Shown here in pieces: positions 10,001-18,254 of a DNA stretch of 64,000 bases. The stretch lies in assembly GCA_016218825.1 (NCBI GenBank), contig JACRCV010000119.1:38819-102818 (forward strand), in the 5' to 3' direction. Under the pieces are notes generated by a model that made no database searches, was not told where the DNA came from, and worked only from the letters and a program-made list of their open reading frames with translations. Each line of letters starts with the position of its first letter. Positions within the stretch are counted from its first letter, which is position 1. The translations under genes and the position numbers were made by a program. The DNA comes from Deltaproteobacteria bacterium (lineage in GTDB: Bacteria > Myxococcota > XYA12-FULL-58-9).

Positions 10001-10144
10001 GTCGTCCCGGTGTCCACCGACGATGTACTGAGCACGCGCCGGCGCCGCAACGGCGAGAGACACCAACGCCGCCCGGAGCGCTCGCGGCACGGCTCGTCGT
10101 TTCCGGTTGGACGCCATCGCTCGCAGCAATTCGGGCCTCCGCAC
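6962..10144 (-). CDS. Large secreted Cys-rich protein with MYXO-CTERM-like tail
   Basis: 1060 residues. A basic n-region and hydrophobic core end at APARA/QY, a type I signal peptide. The first two thirds are beta-rich; two similar segments (GWTSQNTTAR and GWTANNQV, each followed by a long carbohydrate-binding-like beta module) form a tandem repeat, roughly residues 470-605 and 615-745. The C-terminal third has repeated C-T-V-x-D-T-C-x-x-x-x-C motifs typical of myxobacterial Cys-rich exoproteins. The end (GCACAG, hydrophobic stretch, RRRRR) resembles a MYXO-CTERM sorting signal but the hydrophobic part is weak and about 30 further residues follow, encoded antisense to the M23 gene. GTG at 10144 is preferred because GAGGTGA precedes it. 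Role unknown; possibly surface-bound. Confidence 0.75.
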   Translation of the reverse strand: MRRPELLRAMASNRKRRAVPRALRAALVSLAVAAPARAQYIVGGHRDDTTHFLTTKGNRVFGFNRWAGGILNYLDLNNGMGNVMASPANNYGRAGQVCFRSFLHSGRYNPTQGGFRDEVGGVVVNLAYENGNQRVRVGRYPMCLWQDKAMDFTEHEDLAADAYPGDNGADLDALGEAGRSQVDEIRSEVDMEATYDDVSRWTDADVGVVRFWYRFDYLRAPDQILQFGAAARLDDGAPVLDETNRATDIGTEAGLAPRAATDVDLSLIWGPIPSIRTLRDPVSGDGLGKHSFFRDADGNLVGYDTADSAVVVGAYGDYYTGRFSGEPLRPLAKWHPTLHPIAILATSSDPATAAAVGVYSPVHSRANLRQVTGIRAADGREAYSESRIMRVPARAGRRVDDMYLAQIEPWTTGLYATTTHPLGAAAFFERLQGEAYYVAGTPDAINEAVRDLEELTDAITAWQFASDSEGWTSQNTTARSQTAGNLEATLINGNGDPRILSPDNLNVPLEGFTTLVIKLRNATSGTAMDVRFTTTDDPTFGSQKVATLPITPDDLSHRVYTVDMAEVPGWRPDAVLKRLRVDPSNAATGGWFSIDYVALKPESSHRWSFNTDGALEGWTANNQVSSPTVAAGSLNGTIAGADPQVRTNPGLNIDLNSFKKVRVRIENQTPGTHGTIYFKTVAHPTYVGTTFAVPAHEAAFRWVTVDLSASPHWWGRLDQLRIDPAGNTGSFRIDSIELLPKDALLLVGEACVEHRQCSTGHCVDGVCCDTRCGDGSGDDCQACGVAAGGSADGACGPRGSGMSCNDGLFCTVADTCSGSACIGQARACVVGISCRTGACDEGLDQCTGEPVADGAFCDDDRYCTVTDTCIAGECVGAGEPCPGADGDADCSESCDEASDACTLIDGGSTCDDGDPCTQSDECQLGACLGAVRACVALDDCHEDGSCSSETGECSVPAKPDGTTCAATSASGVCSNGSCVATSSPAGGDGDSVPAPSGNRAADGCACAGTTLDRDAGVALAALVRALGRRRRRARSPGAQPSDFFASSASIRNGKGSSELV

Positions 10145-10285
10145 CCGTCACCTCATTCCTATCCATGATACCCCGAAAGCTCCCGGAAAGACCTGCCAGG
10201 AACGCGCCGGGCGCCTCGACGGGAAACGGCGGCGTTGCCCGCGGCGTCGCCGTGACGCTGGGGGCGTCTGGACGCGGCCCCGCGC

Positions 10286-10314
10286 TTGCGGGTTTGAGGG
10301 GCGTGGTGTAGACC
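10286..10314 (+). promoter_or_regulatory. Putative sigma-70-type promoter of gap
   Basis: TTGCGG (10286-10291) and TAGACC (10309-10314) are separated by 17 bases. A start about 7 bases later would give a leader of about 35 bases containing the Shine-Dalgarno of gap. The -10 match is modest. Confidence 0.35.
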
Positions 10315-10355
10315 GGGCGCGTCGATCAACGACTGCTCACGAAGAGGAGAGAGCC

Positions 10356-11378
10356 ATGACAGTCAAAGTGGGAATCAACGGCTTTGGTCGCATCGGTCGC
10401 CAGGTGCTGCGTTTGATGGCGCACAAGCCGGACAAGTTCCAGGTGATGGCGGTGAACGACCTCTTCGAGGCCGACATGCTGGCGTACATGTTCAAGTACG
10501 ACTCCACCCACGGCAAGTTCGACGGCAAGGTGGAGGTGAAAGACAAGGCGATCGTCATCAACGGCCGCGAGGTCCTGGTGCTGGGCGAGAAAGATCCGGC
10601 GAAGCTGCCGTGGGGCAAGATGGGCGTCGACGTGGTGCTCGAATCCACCGGCAAGTTCACCGCGCGCGCCGCCGACGGCAAGGCCGGCTACGACACCCAC
10701 CTGAGCGCGGGCGCCAAGCGCGTCCTGTTGTCGGCGCCGGCCAAGGACAAGCCCGACGCGACGATCGTCCTCGGGGTCAACGACGACCAGCTGAACGCCA
10801 GTCACAAGTGCGTCTCCAACGCCTCGTGCACCACGAACTCGCTGGCGCCGGCGGCGAAGGTCCTGCACGAGAAGATCGGCATCGTCAAGGGCCTGATGAC
10901 CACGATCCACGCCTACACCAACGATCAGGCCATCCTCGACATGCCGTACAAGGACAAGCGGCGGGGCCGCGCCGCGGCGCTCAGCACCATCCCCTCGACC
11001 ACCGGCGCCGCCAAGGCGTTGGGCGAGGTGATCCCGGCTTTGAAGGGCAAGCTCCACGGCTACGCGCTGCGGGTGCCGGTGCCGGACGGCTCGATCACCG
11101 ACCTGACCTTCCTCGCCGCCCGCAAGACCACGGTCGACGAGATCAACGGCCTGATGAAGGCGGCGGCCGCGGGGCCGATGCAGGGGCTGCTCGAGTACTG
11201 CGACGAGCCGATCGTCTCTGCGGACGTCATCGGCAACGAGCACAGCTCGATCTTCGACGCCACCAACACCATGGTGCTCGACGGCGACATGGTGAAGGTG
11301 ACGATGTGGTACGACAACGAGTGGGGTTACTCCTGCCGCACCGTCGACCTCATCGAGCGGCTCGCGAACCTGAAGTAG
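10356..11378 (+). CDS. gap: Type I glyceraldehyde-3-phosphate dehydrogenase
   Basis: Oxidises and phosphorylates glyceraldehyde 3-phosphate to 1,3-bisphosphoglycerate with NAD in glycolysis. 340 residues, full length. GINGFGRIGR is the NAD-binding Rossmann start; catalytic Cys158 lies in the invariant ASCTTN; WYDNEWGYS near the C-terminus is the family signature. The ATG at 10356 has a strong purine-rich Shine-Dalgarno at 10342-10353. No pgk or tpi follows; the gene stands alone between a divergent exoprotein gene and an intergenic repeat that begins 37 bases after its stop. Confidence 0.97.
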   Translation: MTVKVGINGFGRIGRQVLRLMAHKPDKFQVMAVNDLFEADMLAYMFKYDSTHGKFDGKVEVKDKAIVINGREVLVLGEKDPAKLPWGKMGVDVVLESTGKFTARAADGKAGYDTHLSAGAKRVLLSAPAKDKPDATIVLGVNDDQLNASHKCVSNASCTTNSLAPAAKVLHEKIGIVKGLMTTIHAYTNDQAILDMPYKDKRRGRAAALSTIPSTTGAAKALGEVIPALKGKLHGYALRVPVPDGSITDLTFLAARKTTVDEINGLMKAAAAGPMQGLLEYCDEPIVSADVIGNEHSSIFDATNTMVLDGDMVKVTMWYDNEWGYSCRTVDLIERLANLK

Positions 11379-11415
11379 CCGCGAGACGAAGGCCTCAGGC
11401 ACACTGCACTTGATC

Positions 11416-11598
11416 TGATTCCCGCGCCGCCGCCGCGGCGGCGCTCCCCACCCCCCAGCCAACCTAACGGGGGGACCGCCCGCCGGCACTCCGTCCGCGG
11501 ATTACGCCGAAGGTGGAGCGCCGGCTCTGCGTCCCCCCGTGCCCCCGCACCTCGCACTGGCAAAGCCAGCTGCTCGGTGCCCGCCCCCGAGTGGGGCG
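11416..11598. repeat. Dispersed structured intergenic element, copy A
   Basis: About 183 bp, nearly identical over most of its length to 59038-59212. Order: TGATTCCCGCG box; perfect inverted repeat at 11428-11443; CCCCAC arm at 11446-11451; long stem-loop CGGGGGGAC (11468-11476) with GTCCCCCCG (11531-11539), containing GCCGGC and CTCC paired with GGAG and GCCGGC; second stem-loop GCACC (11547-11551) with GGTGC (11576-11580) around CTGGC/GCCAG; closing arm GTGGGG (11591-11596). The pairing gives a three-way junction. It fills the gap between gap and the convergent gene that stops at 11610. Confidence 0.85.
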
Positions 11599-11609
11599 CG
11601 GGGCGCAGG

Positions 11610-12419
11610 TCAGAGGGGCACTTTGGCGCCGAGCGTCGCCACTTGCTCGATGGTCGCCATGCCCTTGAGCTCGCGGATCCGGGTCGCGGCGGTCGCCACC
11701 GCGTACGCCGAGGTCACCGACGACAGCACCGGGATCCAGCCGACGCTCGCCATCGTCAGCTGCTTGCGGCGGATCTCGTCGTAGGCATCGGCCTTGGCCG
11801 AGTCGCCGTCGGTGCGCGCCTCGCTGGCATAGTGCGCCACGGTGCCGGCGGCGGCGAGGGCCGCGCCGCTGGTGTAGATCGAGCCGACGATCGGCACCGG
11901 GATCGGGATGGTCTGCGCCGCCGACCACTTGGTGTCGGTGCGCCGGACGTCGACCGAGGCCTGCGGGTCGGTCACCGACACCGGCACCTTGTAGCCCGAG
12001 CCGTCCTTCAACCGCACCTCGACGGTGCTGACCGTCACGACGTCCGCCCCGGCCGCGGCGAGCGGCCGCACCGTGTGGCGCACGATCCAGCTCATCGCAC
12101 CGGCCTCGGAGGTCGTGCGGCGCTCCAGGCGGTCGATGCCGTGCACCATCGCGGTGACGGCGCGCCCGGTCGCCTTGCCGAGCTTCGCGAACATCCCGGT
12201 CTTCGGCGGCGGCTCGGGCTGCGGCGCGTCTGCCTTTGGCTCCGGCGCGTGCTGCAGCGCGGCGTGCTCGGCGGCCAGCAGGCGCTCGGCCTCGGCCAGA
12301 GCCGCGGGGATGTCAGTGACCGCCTGGCCGTCCACCTGCAGGGTCTTGATGTTCGCGAGGTCTTTGGCATCGCGCGCCACGCGCCAGACAGCGAACAATT
12401 GGGGAGCCGACAACGACAT
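11610..12419 (-). CDS. Hypothetical protein with C-terminal hydrophobic segments
   Basis: 269 residues; I do not recognise the family. The first 70 residues are helical and Ala/Glu-rich with a Pro-rich linker, residues about 75-160 look globular, and two hydrophobic stretches follow (about 170-195 and 225-250), which could be membrane helices or an amphipathic pair. No signal peptide. It starts 12 bases downstream of the DcrB-like gene, so the two form an operon. DcrB/DUF1795 proteins often accompany contractile secretion (T6SS-type) or PAAR genes, but no such machinery is in the window. Copy A of the intergenic element begins 11 bases after its stop. Confidence 0.65.
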   Translation of the reverse strand: MSLSAPQLFAVWRVARDAKDLANIKTLQVDGQAVTDIPAALAEAERLLAAEHAALQHAPEPKADAPQPEPPPKTGMFAKLGKATGRAVTAMVHGIDRLERRTTSEAGAMSWIVRHTVRPLAAAGADVVTVSTVEVRLKDGSGYKVPVSVTDPQASVDVRRTDTKWSAAQTIPIPVPIVGSIYTSGAALAAAGTVAHYASEARTDGDSAKADAYDEIRRKQLTMASVGWIPVLSSVTSAYAVATAATRIRELKGMATIEQVATLGAKVPL

Positions 12420-12431
12420 GCACAGACCTCG

Positions 12432-12866
12432 TCACAAGGGCCGGATATTCTTGATTATCGTCGCGAGCTCGCTCTCGTAGCGCGGAAAACGCTCCACCGA
12501 CGCCGCCGCCGAGATCAACACCGTGACCTCGCCGACCACGCAGGCGACCACCAGCTGCTGCACCGCGCGCCCGTTCAGGGTCACGCGCTGCTCATAGGCC
12601 CGCGCCGCCCCGAGCGCGCAGGGGAACGCGGTCTCGCGCAGCACCACCATCGTCGGATCGAGGGCCCGCAGCTGCTCCGCCTGGCGCAGCAGCGCGACCT
12701 CGGCGGTGACGCCGCGCATGAAGCTCAATGAGATCGCCTCCGGGACCTGCTCGATACGGGCCGTCGGCGCCGCGATGCCGTCGGGCGGCCGCAGGAACAG
12801 CAAGGTCGAATGGTCGAGCCAATTGCCCGGGAGATCGATCGCCAACGCGCCGTGCTGCAAGAGCAT
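12432..12866 (-). CDS. DcrB/DUF1795-like protein
   Basis: 144 residues. The layout, in which a short beta-strand is followed by LPGNWLDHSTLLFLRP and then an alternating alpha/beta pattern ending in a helix (YESELATIIKNIRPL), matches the single-domain DcrB/DUF1795 fold. Unlike E. coli DcrB there is no lipoprotein signal, so it is probably cytosolic. Cytosolic members are known as adaptors for T6SS effectors; that role here is only an inference. The ATG has a good Shine-Dalgarno (GAGGAGG) and the next gene follows 12 bases later. Confidence 0.7.
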   Translation of the reverse strand: MLLQHGALAIDLPGNWLDHSTLLFLRPPDGIAAPTARIEQVPEAISLSFMRGVTAEVALLRQAEQLRALDPTMVVLRETAFPCALGAARAYEQRVTLNGRAVQQLVVACVVGEVTVLISAAASVERFPRYESELATIIKNIRPL

Positions 12867-12925
12867 CCCGCCTCCTCGCCCTCAATCGCCTGACCTACTC
12901 TAGTCGCATCACCCGAGCGGCGCCA

Positions 12926-13480
12926 TCAGCCCGGGGCGCCGTAGCGGATCTTGACGATCTCGAGCTCGACGTCGCCTTTGGGGCGCTTCACGGTGACCAC
13001 GTCCCCGACCTCTTTGCCGAGCAGCGCCTTGCCGATCGGCGAGTCGACGCTGATGCAGCGCTTCGCCAGATCGATCTCGTCGCCGCCCACGAGCCGGTAG
13101 GTGACCTCGGCGCCGTCTTCGCCCTGCAGCGTCACCTGGGCGCCGAAGAACACCTTGCCGAGCTCGGCGGGCCGCTCGGCGACGACGATCAAGGTCTCGA
13201 GCTTGCCCTTCAGGAACCGCAGGCGGCGATCGATCTCGCGCAGCCGCTTCTTGCCGTAGATGTACTCGGCGTTCTCGGAGCGGTCCCCGAGCGCCGCCGC
13301 CGCCTCGACCTCGCGCGTCACCCGCGGCCGCTCGTCCTTCCACAGGCGGTTGAGCTCGGCGAGGAGCACCTTGCGCCCCGCGGCGCTGATGTACTGCGGG
13401 CCCCGCGGCGCCGGCTCGTGCGCGCGGTCGAGGTCGGCGCCGTCGTCGCTCGCGTCTTCCTTCACGAAGGCCTTCGACAT
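12926..13480 (-). CDS. greB: Transcript cleavage factor GreB
   Basis: Rescues backtracked RNA polymerase by stimulating cleavage of the nascent RNA's 3' end. 184 residues: an acidic N-terminal extension (about 1-27), then the coiled-coil domain with the acidic tip in LGDRSENAEYIYGKKRLREID, which supplies the metal-chelating residues, and the C-terminal FKBP-like domain ending in VELEIVKIRYG. EYIYGKKRLREIDRR is the GreB-type rather than GreA-type signature. A GGGA Shine-Dalgarno precedes the ATG, and the region to the divergent activase gene holds a possible promoter. Confidence 0.92.
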   Translation of the reverse strand: MSKAFVKEDASDDGADLDRAHEPAPRGPQYISAAGRKVLLAELNRLWKDERPRVTREVEAAAALGDRSENAEYIYGKKRLREIDRRLRFLKGKLETLIVVAERPAELGKVFFGAQVTLQGEDGAEVTYRLVGGDEIDLAKRCISVDSPIGKALLGKEVGDVVTVKRPKGDVELEIVKIRYGAPG

Positions 13481-13561
13481 GATCGTTTCCCTGGGAACCT
13501 ATGACGTTCCCGCGCCCGAAGCCATCCTCGACCCGGGGACGGCGCCCGCGGCCACCTTCCA

Positions 13562-13589
13562 ATTCTTGGTCTTTTTGTGTATTTGTCCC
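13562..13589 (-). promoter_or_regulatory. Putative promoter of greB
   Basis: On the minus strand GGGACA (13589-13584) and AAGAAT (13567-13562) are 16 bases apart in a locally AT-rich patch, giving a leader of about 75 bases for greB. Confidence 0.3.
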
Positions 13590-13645
13590 GCCCGCGTGGA
13601 CCGTCCGCGACGCCGCGCCCGGTCGCTGTAGAATGGAGTACCCGG

Positions 13646-16600
13646 ATGACCCTGCAGCATGTCGGTATTGACGTCGGCGCCCTCACCGTGAAGGCCGTCC
13701 TCATCGGCGAAGACCACGAGATCCTGGGCCGCGCCTACGCCTTTCACCGTGGCACGCCGCGGCCGCTGCTCGAGAGCCTGTTGGCCGAGATCCACGCGCC
13801 CGCCGCGGTGTCGATGGCGGTCACCGGCTCCTCCGCCCACCTCCTCCCCGCCCACGACCGGGTAAGGACGATCGACACCGCCCGCGCGGTGACCGTCGCG
13901 GCGCGCGCCCTCGTCAGCGAGGCCCAGAACATCCTCGACATCGGCGGCGCCAGCCTGACGCTGGTGCGCCTCGACGACCAGGGCCGCTTCGCGAGCTACG
14001 CCTGCAACTCGCAGTGCGCCGCCGGCACCGGCTCGTTCTTGGACGAGCAGGCCACCCGCCTCGGCATGAGCTACGACGAGATGGCGACCCTGAGCCCGGT
14101 TCAAGATCCGCCCCCGGTCGCCACCCGCTGCGCGGTGTTCGCGAAGAGCGACCTGATCCACCTGCAGCAGCGCGGCGTCACCAAGGGCCAGATGTGGAGC
14201 GGCCTGTGCCGCGGCATGGCGCAGACCGCGCTGCAGACGCTGCTCAAGGGCAAGCCGCTCGCCCATCCGACCGTCCTCATCGGCGGCGTGTCGATGAACC
14301 GCGACGTCCGCCACTGGCTCTCCGAGCTCGCCGACGCCCAGATCCTGACCCACAAAGACGGCCACCTGTTCGCCGCCACCGGCGCCGCGCTCGTCGCCGC
14401 CGGCACCGATACCGCCGAGCCCGTCCTGTGGCGCACCTGGCTCGCGAGCGACGCGCCGCTCGCGAAGCGCGTGACCTTGAAGGTCATCGGCAACCGCGAG
14501 ACCGGCTGTGACGCGAACGGCGCCGAGTCACCGCAGCTGTTCGGCGGCGAGCGCGCCCGCAAGCCTTTGGCGCTCACCCGCACCCGCTACCCGAGCTTCG
14601 CGGTCGCAAAGACCTACACCGACGACGACGGCAACGAGGTGCGCATCGGCGCCTGGCCCAAAGGCCGGACCGCCACCGCCGCGCTCGGCATCGACGTCGG
14701 CTCGACGAGCACCAAGCTGGTGCTGGTCGGCGAAGACGACCGGGTGTTGTGCGACATCTACCGTAAGACCGGCGGCGAACCGGTCACCGCGACCAAGAAG
14801 CTGTTCGCGGCCCTCGAGGCTGCGGCGCGGGCCCACGACAGCGGCCTCGCGATCACCGCGGTCGGCACCACCGGCTCGGGGCGCAAGCTCGTCGGCGTGG
14901 TCGTCGGCGCCGACGCCGTCGTCAACGAGATCACCGCGCACGTCGCCGGCGCCACCCACGTCGACCCCGAGGTCGAGACCATCTTCGAGATCGGCGGCCA
15001 GGACTCGAAGTACATGCGGGTCCGCGCCGGCAAGATCGTCGACGCCAACATGAACTACGCCTGCGCCGCCGGCACCGGCTCGTTCGTCGAGGAGCAGGCC
15101 CGCAAGCTCGGGGTCGCGGTGGCCGACGTCGGTGACATGGTGTTGTCGGTGGTGCCGCCGCCGTCCTCCGACCGCTGCACGGTGTTCATGGAGGCCGACG
15201 TCAACAAGCTGTTGCGCGACGGCCACGAGTCGAAAGAGGCCTTGGCGGCGGTGATGCGCTCGGTGGTGCAGAACTACCTCAACAAGGTGGTCGGCAACCG
15301 GCACTACTCGCCGCGCAAGATCACCTTCCAGGGCGCGACGGCGCGCAACAAGGGCCTGGTGGCGGCGTTCGAGACCCTGCTCGACGTCGAGATGGTGGTG
15401 TCGCCCTACTGCCACGTGATGGGGGCGATGGGCGTGGCGCTCCTCGCCCGCGCCCAGGTGCGGCGCCAAGAGACCGCGACCAAGTTCGTCGGCACGGCGC
15501 TGCAACACCGACAGGTGGCGCTGCGCTCCGAGCGCTGCGATCTGTGCGAGAACGTCTGCGAGATCACCTTCGCCGACGTCGAGGGCGCCGCAGCCCCACC
15601 GTCGTGGGGCTACATGTGCGGCCGCGACCCCGAAGACACCAAGATGCGGGTGCACCGCGAGTACGACTTCTTCCGCAAGCGCGAGCGCTGGCTGCGTCAG
15701 CTCGGCGCCGCCGGCAGCAGCAAGACCAAGCCGAAGAGCCGCAAGCACCGCATCGGTCTGCCGCGGACCCTGACGACCTACTCGCACCTGCCGCTGTGGC
15801 GCCGCCTGCTCGAGTCGCTCGGCGCCGAGGTCGTGCTCGGCGACGAGACCGATCGCTGTGTCCGCGAGAGCGGCGTCGCGTTGACCGGCGCCGAGTTCTG
15901 CTTCCCGATCAAGGTCGCGCACGGTCACGCCGCCGCCCTCGCGGCGCGCGCCGACCTCGACTACGTGTTCTTGCCGCAGCTCGTCGCCCAGCCGAAGACG
16001 TCGCTGAAGGCCGCCACCTACCTCTGCCCCTACGTCCAGGCGTTCCCCGAGGTCGCGCGCTCGGCGCTGACGCTCGCCGGCAAGGACGCCGGCCGGTTGC
16101 TGATACCGAGCGTCGATCGACGCCACGCCGAGGCGCGCCAGGTTCGGGATCTCCACCTGGTCCTCGGACCGGCGCTCGGGGTCAGCGAGCTCGAGGTGCG
16201 CGCCGCCTGGCAGAGCGCGGTCGAGGCGCAGGCGCTGTTCGAGGAGCGCTGCAGCGCGGCCGGCCGCCAGGTGCTCGCGGACCTGAAGGCGGCGGGCAGC
16301 AAGTCCGACCGCCCGACCATCGTGATCATCGGCCGGCCGTACAACGTCAACGACTCGGGCATCAACCTCGATCTGCCGCACAAGATCGCCGATCTCGGCT
16401 TCCAGGTGCTGCCGATCGATCTATTGCCCTTCGACCCCGAAGAGGTGCCACCGGCGTTCAAGAGCGTGTTCTGGACCTACGGCCAGCGGATCTTGAGCGC
16501 CCTCCAGCAGGTGCGGGAGCACGACAACCTGTTCCCGATCTACCTGACCAACTTCAACTGCGGGCCGGACTCGTTCCTGTTGAGCTATGCCGAAGAGGTG

Positions 16601-18007
16601 ATGGGCGACAAGCCGATGCTGACCCTCGAGCTCGACGAGCACGGCGCCGACGCCGGCTACATGACCCGGATCGAGGCCTTCCTCGACGTGGTCACGAGCT
16701 ACACCCCCAGCCGCGCCAAGCCGGCGCGCCACATCCGCGCCCCGAAGGACGGCGATCTGGAGAAGCGCCGCATCTTCGTGCCGCCGCTGCACCCGTACAC
16801 CAGCGAGCTGGTGGCCGCGGCGTTTCGCGGCGAAGGCATGGACGCGGTGGCGATGCCGCAGGAGACCCGCGCCGACCTCGAGCTCGGCCAGAAGCTGGCG
16901 CGCGGCTCCGAGTGCCTGCCGCTGCGCACCACCATCGGCACCTTCCTTCACGCCGCACAGCGCGACACCTCGGGCAAGAAGCACGTGTTCTTCATGCCGG
17001 GCGCGAACGGCCCCTGTCGCTTCGGGCAGTACATGGCGCTGCACCGCCAGATCCTCGACAACGCCGGCAAGGCCGACACCATGATCTTGTCGCCGTCGTC
17101 GGAGAACTTCTACTTCGGCTTGTCGGGCGAGCTGCGCCGCCGGCTGTGGCCGGCGATCTTGGGCGGCGACCTGCTCTTGAAGCTCACGACCCGGGTGCGG
17201 CCCTACGAGATCACCGCCGGTGACACCGACGCCCAGGCCGAGATCTGGAAGCGCGAGCTGCGGCGCGCGGTGGAGCGCAAGGAAGATCTGCGCCCGACCC
17301 TCGCCGGCGCCGGCCGGGCGTTCGCCCGCATCCCGATGCGGCAGGAGCGTCGGCCGCTCGTCGGCATCGTCGGCGAGATCTACGTGCGCAACAACCCGTT
17401 CTGCAACGAGGAGCTCATCCGCCACATCGAGACCCACGGCGGCGAGGCGTGGATGGCGCCGCTCTCCGAGTGGTTCATGTACACCGCCGCCGAGGATCTA
17501 CGGCGCTTCAAAGATCTGCCGAAGACCTTCAAAGAGGCCTTCGCCCACGGCACCCGCATCCTCAAGTCGCGCTTCTTGTTGTCCACCGAGGCGTCGCACT
17601 ACGACGCCGTCGGGCCGTTGCTCGCCGACCGTCACGAGCCCCCGGTCACCGACACCATCCAGGCGGCGCAGCCCCACCTCCACATCAGCATCGGCGGCGA
17701 GTCGATCCTCACCGTCGGCCGCGCGGTGCTGTTCGCACGCCAGGGAGCGGCGCTGGTGGTCAACGCCTCGCCGTTCTCGTGCATGGCCGGCACCGTCGCC
17801 GCGGCGCTGCTCGCCGCGGTCGAGCGCGAAGAGCGGGTGCCGATCGTCAACCCGTTCTACGAGGGTACCGGCACCGAGAACCGCCGCATCGAAGTGTTCC
17901 TCGCCAACCTCGGCCCGAACGCGCCCCGCTCCAGCACCCCGAAGATCAGCCGGACCGGGCGCCGCAGCCTGCTGACCCGTCTCGCCCGACCGGCGACGTG
18001 GAGCTAG
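13646..18007 (+). CDS. Giant 2-hydroxyacyl-CoA dehydratase activase-type fusion (two BcrAD/BadFG ATPases + DUF2229 + HGD-D-like)
   Basis: 1453 residues. Two ASKHA-type BcrAD_BadFG ATPase domains (about 5-250 and 345-620) each begin with a G-I-D-V-G phosphate loop and contain CAAGTG, whose Cys (124 and 473) bridges a [4Fe-4S] cluster in the homodimeric activators. A Cys-rich stretch (RCDLCENVC) leads into a DUF2229 region (about 690-900), then a HGD-D-like part with conserved cysteines to the C-terminus. Separate activators inject a high-energy electron into (R)-2-hydroxyacyl-CoA dehydratases. The substrate of this fused COG1924/COG3580 type is not established. ATG at 13646 has GGAG at 13635-13638. 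It appears monocistronic and intact. Confidence 0.88.
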   Translation: MTLQHVGIDVGALTVKAVLIGEDHEILGRAYAFHRGTPRPLLESLLAEIHAPAAVSMAVTGSSAHLLPAHDRVRTIDTARAVTVAARALVSEAQNILDIGGASLTLVRLDDQGRFASYACNSQCAAGTGSFLDEQATRLGMSYDEMATLSPVQDPPPVATRCAVFAKSDLIHLQQRGVTKGQMWSGLCRGMAQTALQTLLKGKPLAHPTVLIGGVSMNRDVRHWLSELADAQILTHKDGHLFAATGAALVAAGTDTAEPVLWRTWLASDAPLAKRVTLKVIGNRETGCDANGAESPQLFGGERARKPLALTRTRYPSFAVAKTYTDDDGNEVRIGAWPKGRTATAALGIDVGSTSTKLVLVGEDDRVLCDIYRKTGGEPVTATKKLFAALEAAARAHDSGLAITAVGTTGSGRKLVGVVVGADAVVNEITAHVAGATHVDPEVETIFEIGGQDSKYMRVRAGKIVDANMNYACAAGTGSFVEEQARKLGVAVADVGDMVLSVVPPPSSDRCTVFMEADVNKLLRDGHESKEALAAVMRSVVQNYLNKVVGNRHYSPRKITFQGATARNKGLVAAFETLLDVEMVVSPYCHVMGAMGVALLARAQVRRQETATKFVGTALQHRQVALRSERCDLCENVCEITFADVEGAAAPPSWGYMCGRDPEDTKMRVHREYDFFRKRERWLRQLGAAGSSKTKPKSRKHRIGLPRTLTTYSHLPLWRRLLESLGAEVVLGDETDRCVRESGVALTGAEFCFPIKVAHGHAAALAARADLDYVFLPQLVAQPKTSLKAATYLCPYVQAFPEVARSALTLAGKDAGRLLIPSVDRRHAEARQVRDLHLVLGPALGVSELEVRAAWQSAVEAQALFEERCSAAGRQVLADLKAAGSKSDRPTIVIIGRPYNVNDSGINLDLPHKIADLGFQVLPIDLLPFDPEEVPPAFKSVFWTYGQRILSALQQVREHDNLFPIYLTNFNCGPDSFLLSYAEEVMGDKPMLTLELDEHGADAGYMTRIEAFLDVVTSYTPSRAKPARHIRAPKDGDLEKRRIFVPPLHPYTSELVAAAFRGEGMDAVAMPQETRADLELGQKLARGSECLPLRTTIGTFLHAAQRDTSGKKHVFFMPGANGPCRFGQYMALHRQILDNAGKADTMILSPSSENFYFGLSGELRRRLWPAILGGDLLLKLTTRVRPYEITAGDTDAQAEIWKRELRRAVERKEDLRPTLAGAGRAFARIPMRQERRPLVGIVGEIYVRNNPFCNEELIRHIETHGGEAWMAPLSEWFMYTAAEDLRRFKDLPKTFKEAFAHGTRILKSRFLLSTEASHYDAVGPLLADRHEPPVTDTIQAAQPHLHISIGGESILTVGRAVLFARQGAALVVNASPFSCMAGTVAAALLAAVEREERVPIVNPFYEGTGTENRRIEVFLANLGPNAPRSSTPKISRTGRRSLLTRLARPATWS

Positions 18008-18164
18008 ACCGTTTTCGCCGTAAGCTGATCGTTTTGCGCCCTTTCTTGCGTTCCTCGCGCTCGCGGCTCCGCCTCCGCTGCGGTACCGGCGGGCGCGACC
18101 GTGTGTTCGAGTCAAGGCGAAAAGGCTCTAGCCGCAAGCGTCGACCCGCACCCTCGTCGCCGCT

Positions 18165-18238
18165 ACCCACGGGGTGGGACAAACACCTCCACCGCCCGCC
18201 CTCTCGCCGCTGGTCACAGCCACCACCCACGGGGTAGG
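18165..18238 (+). promoter_or_regulatory. Two 14-bp near-identical motifs upstream of the SycD-like gene
   Basis: ACCCACGGGGTGGG (18165-18178) and ACCCACGGGGTAGG (18225-18238) lie exactly 60 bp apart, start to start, and each contains an inverted ACCC/GGGT. The second ends 16 bases before the ATG of the TPR gene. Same-face spacing of about six helical turns would suit a cooperative DNA-binding protein; the regulator is unknown. The rest of the 18008-18254 gap shows no gene. Confidence 0.4.
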
Positions 18239-18254
18239 TGTATGTAGAGGAATC

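Noticed and set aside
13629..13634. TAGAAT as a -10 for the activase gene
   Set aside because: It would start transcription after the GGAG Shine-Dalgarno and lacks a -35 at 16-18 bases.
18090..18130. tRNA-like T-loop (GTGTTCGAGTC) in the gap before the SycD-like gene
   Set aside because: No acceptor stem, anticodon arm or D-loop can be formed around it.
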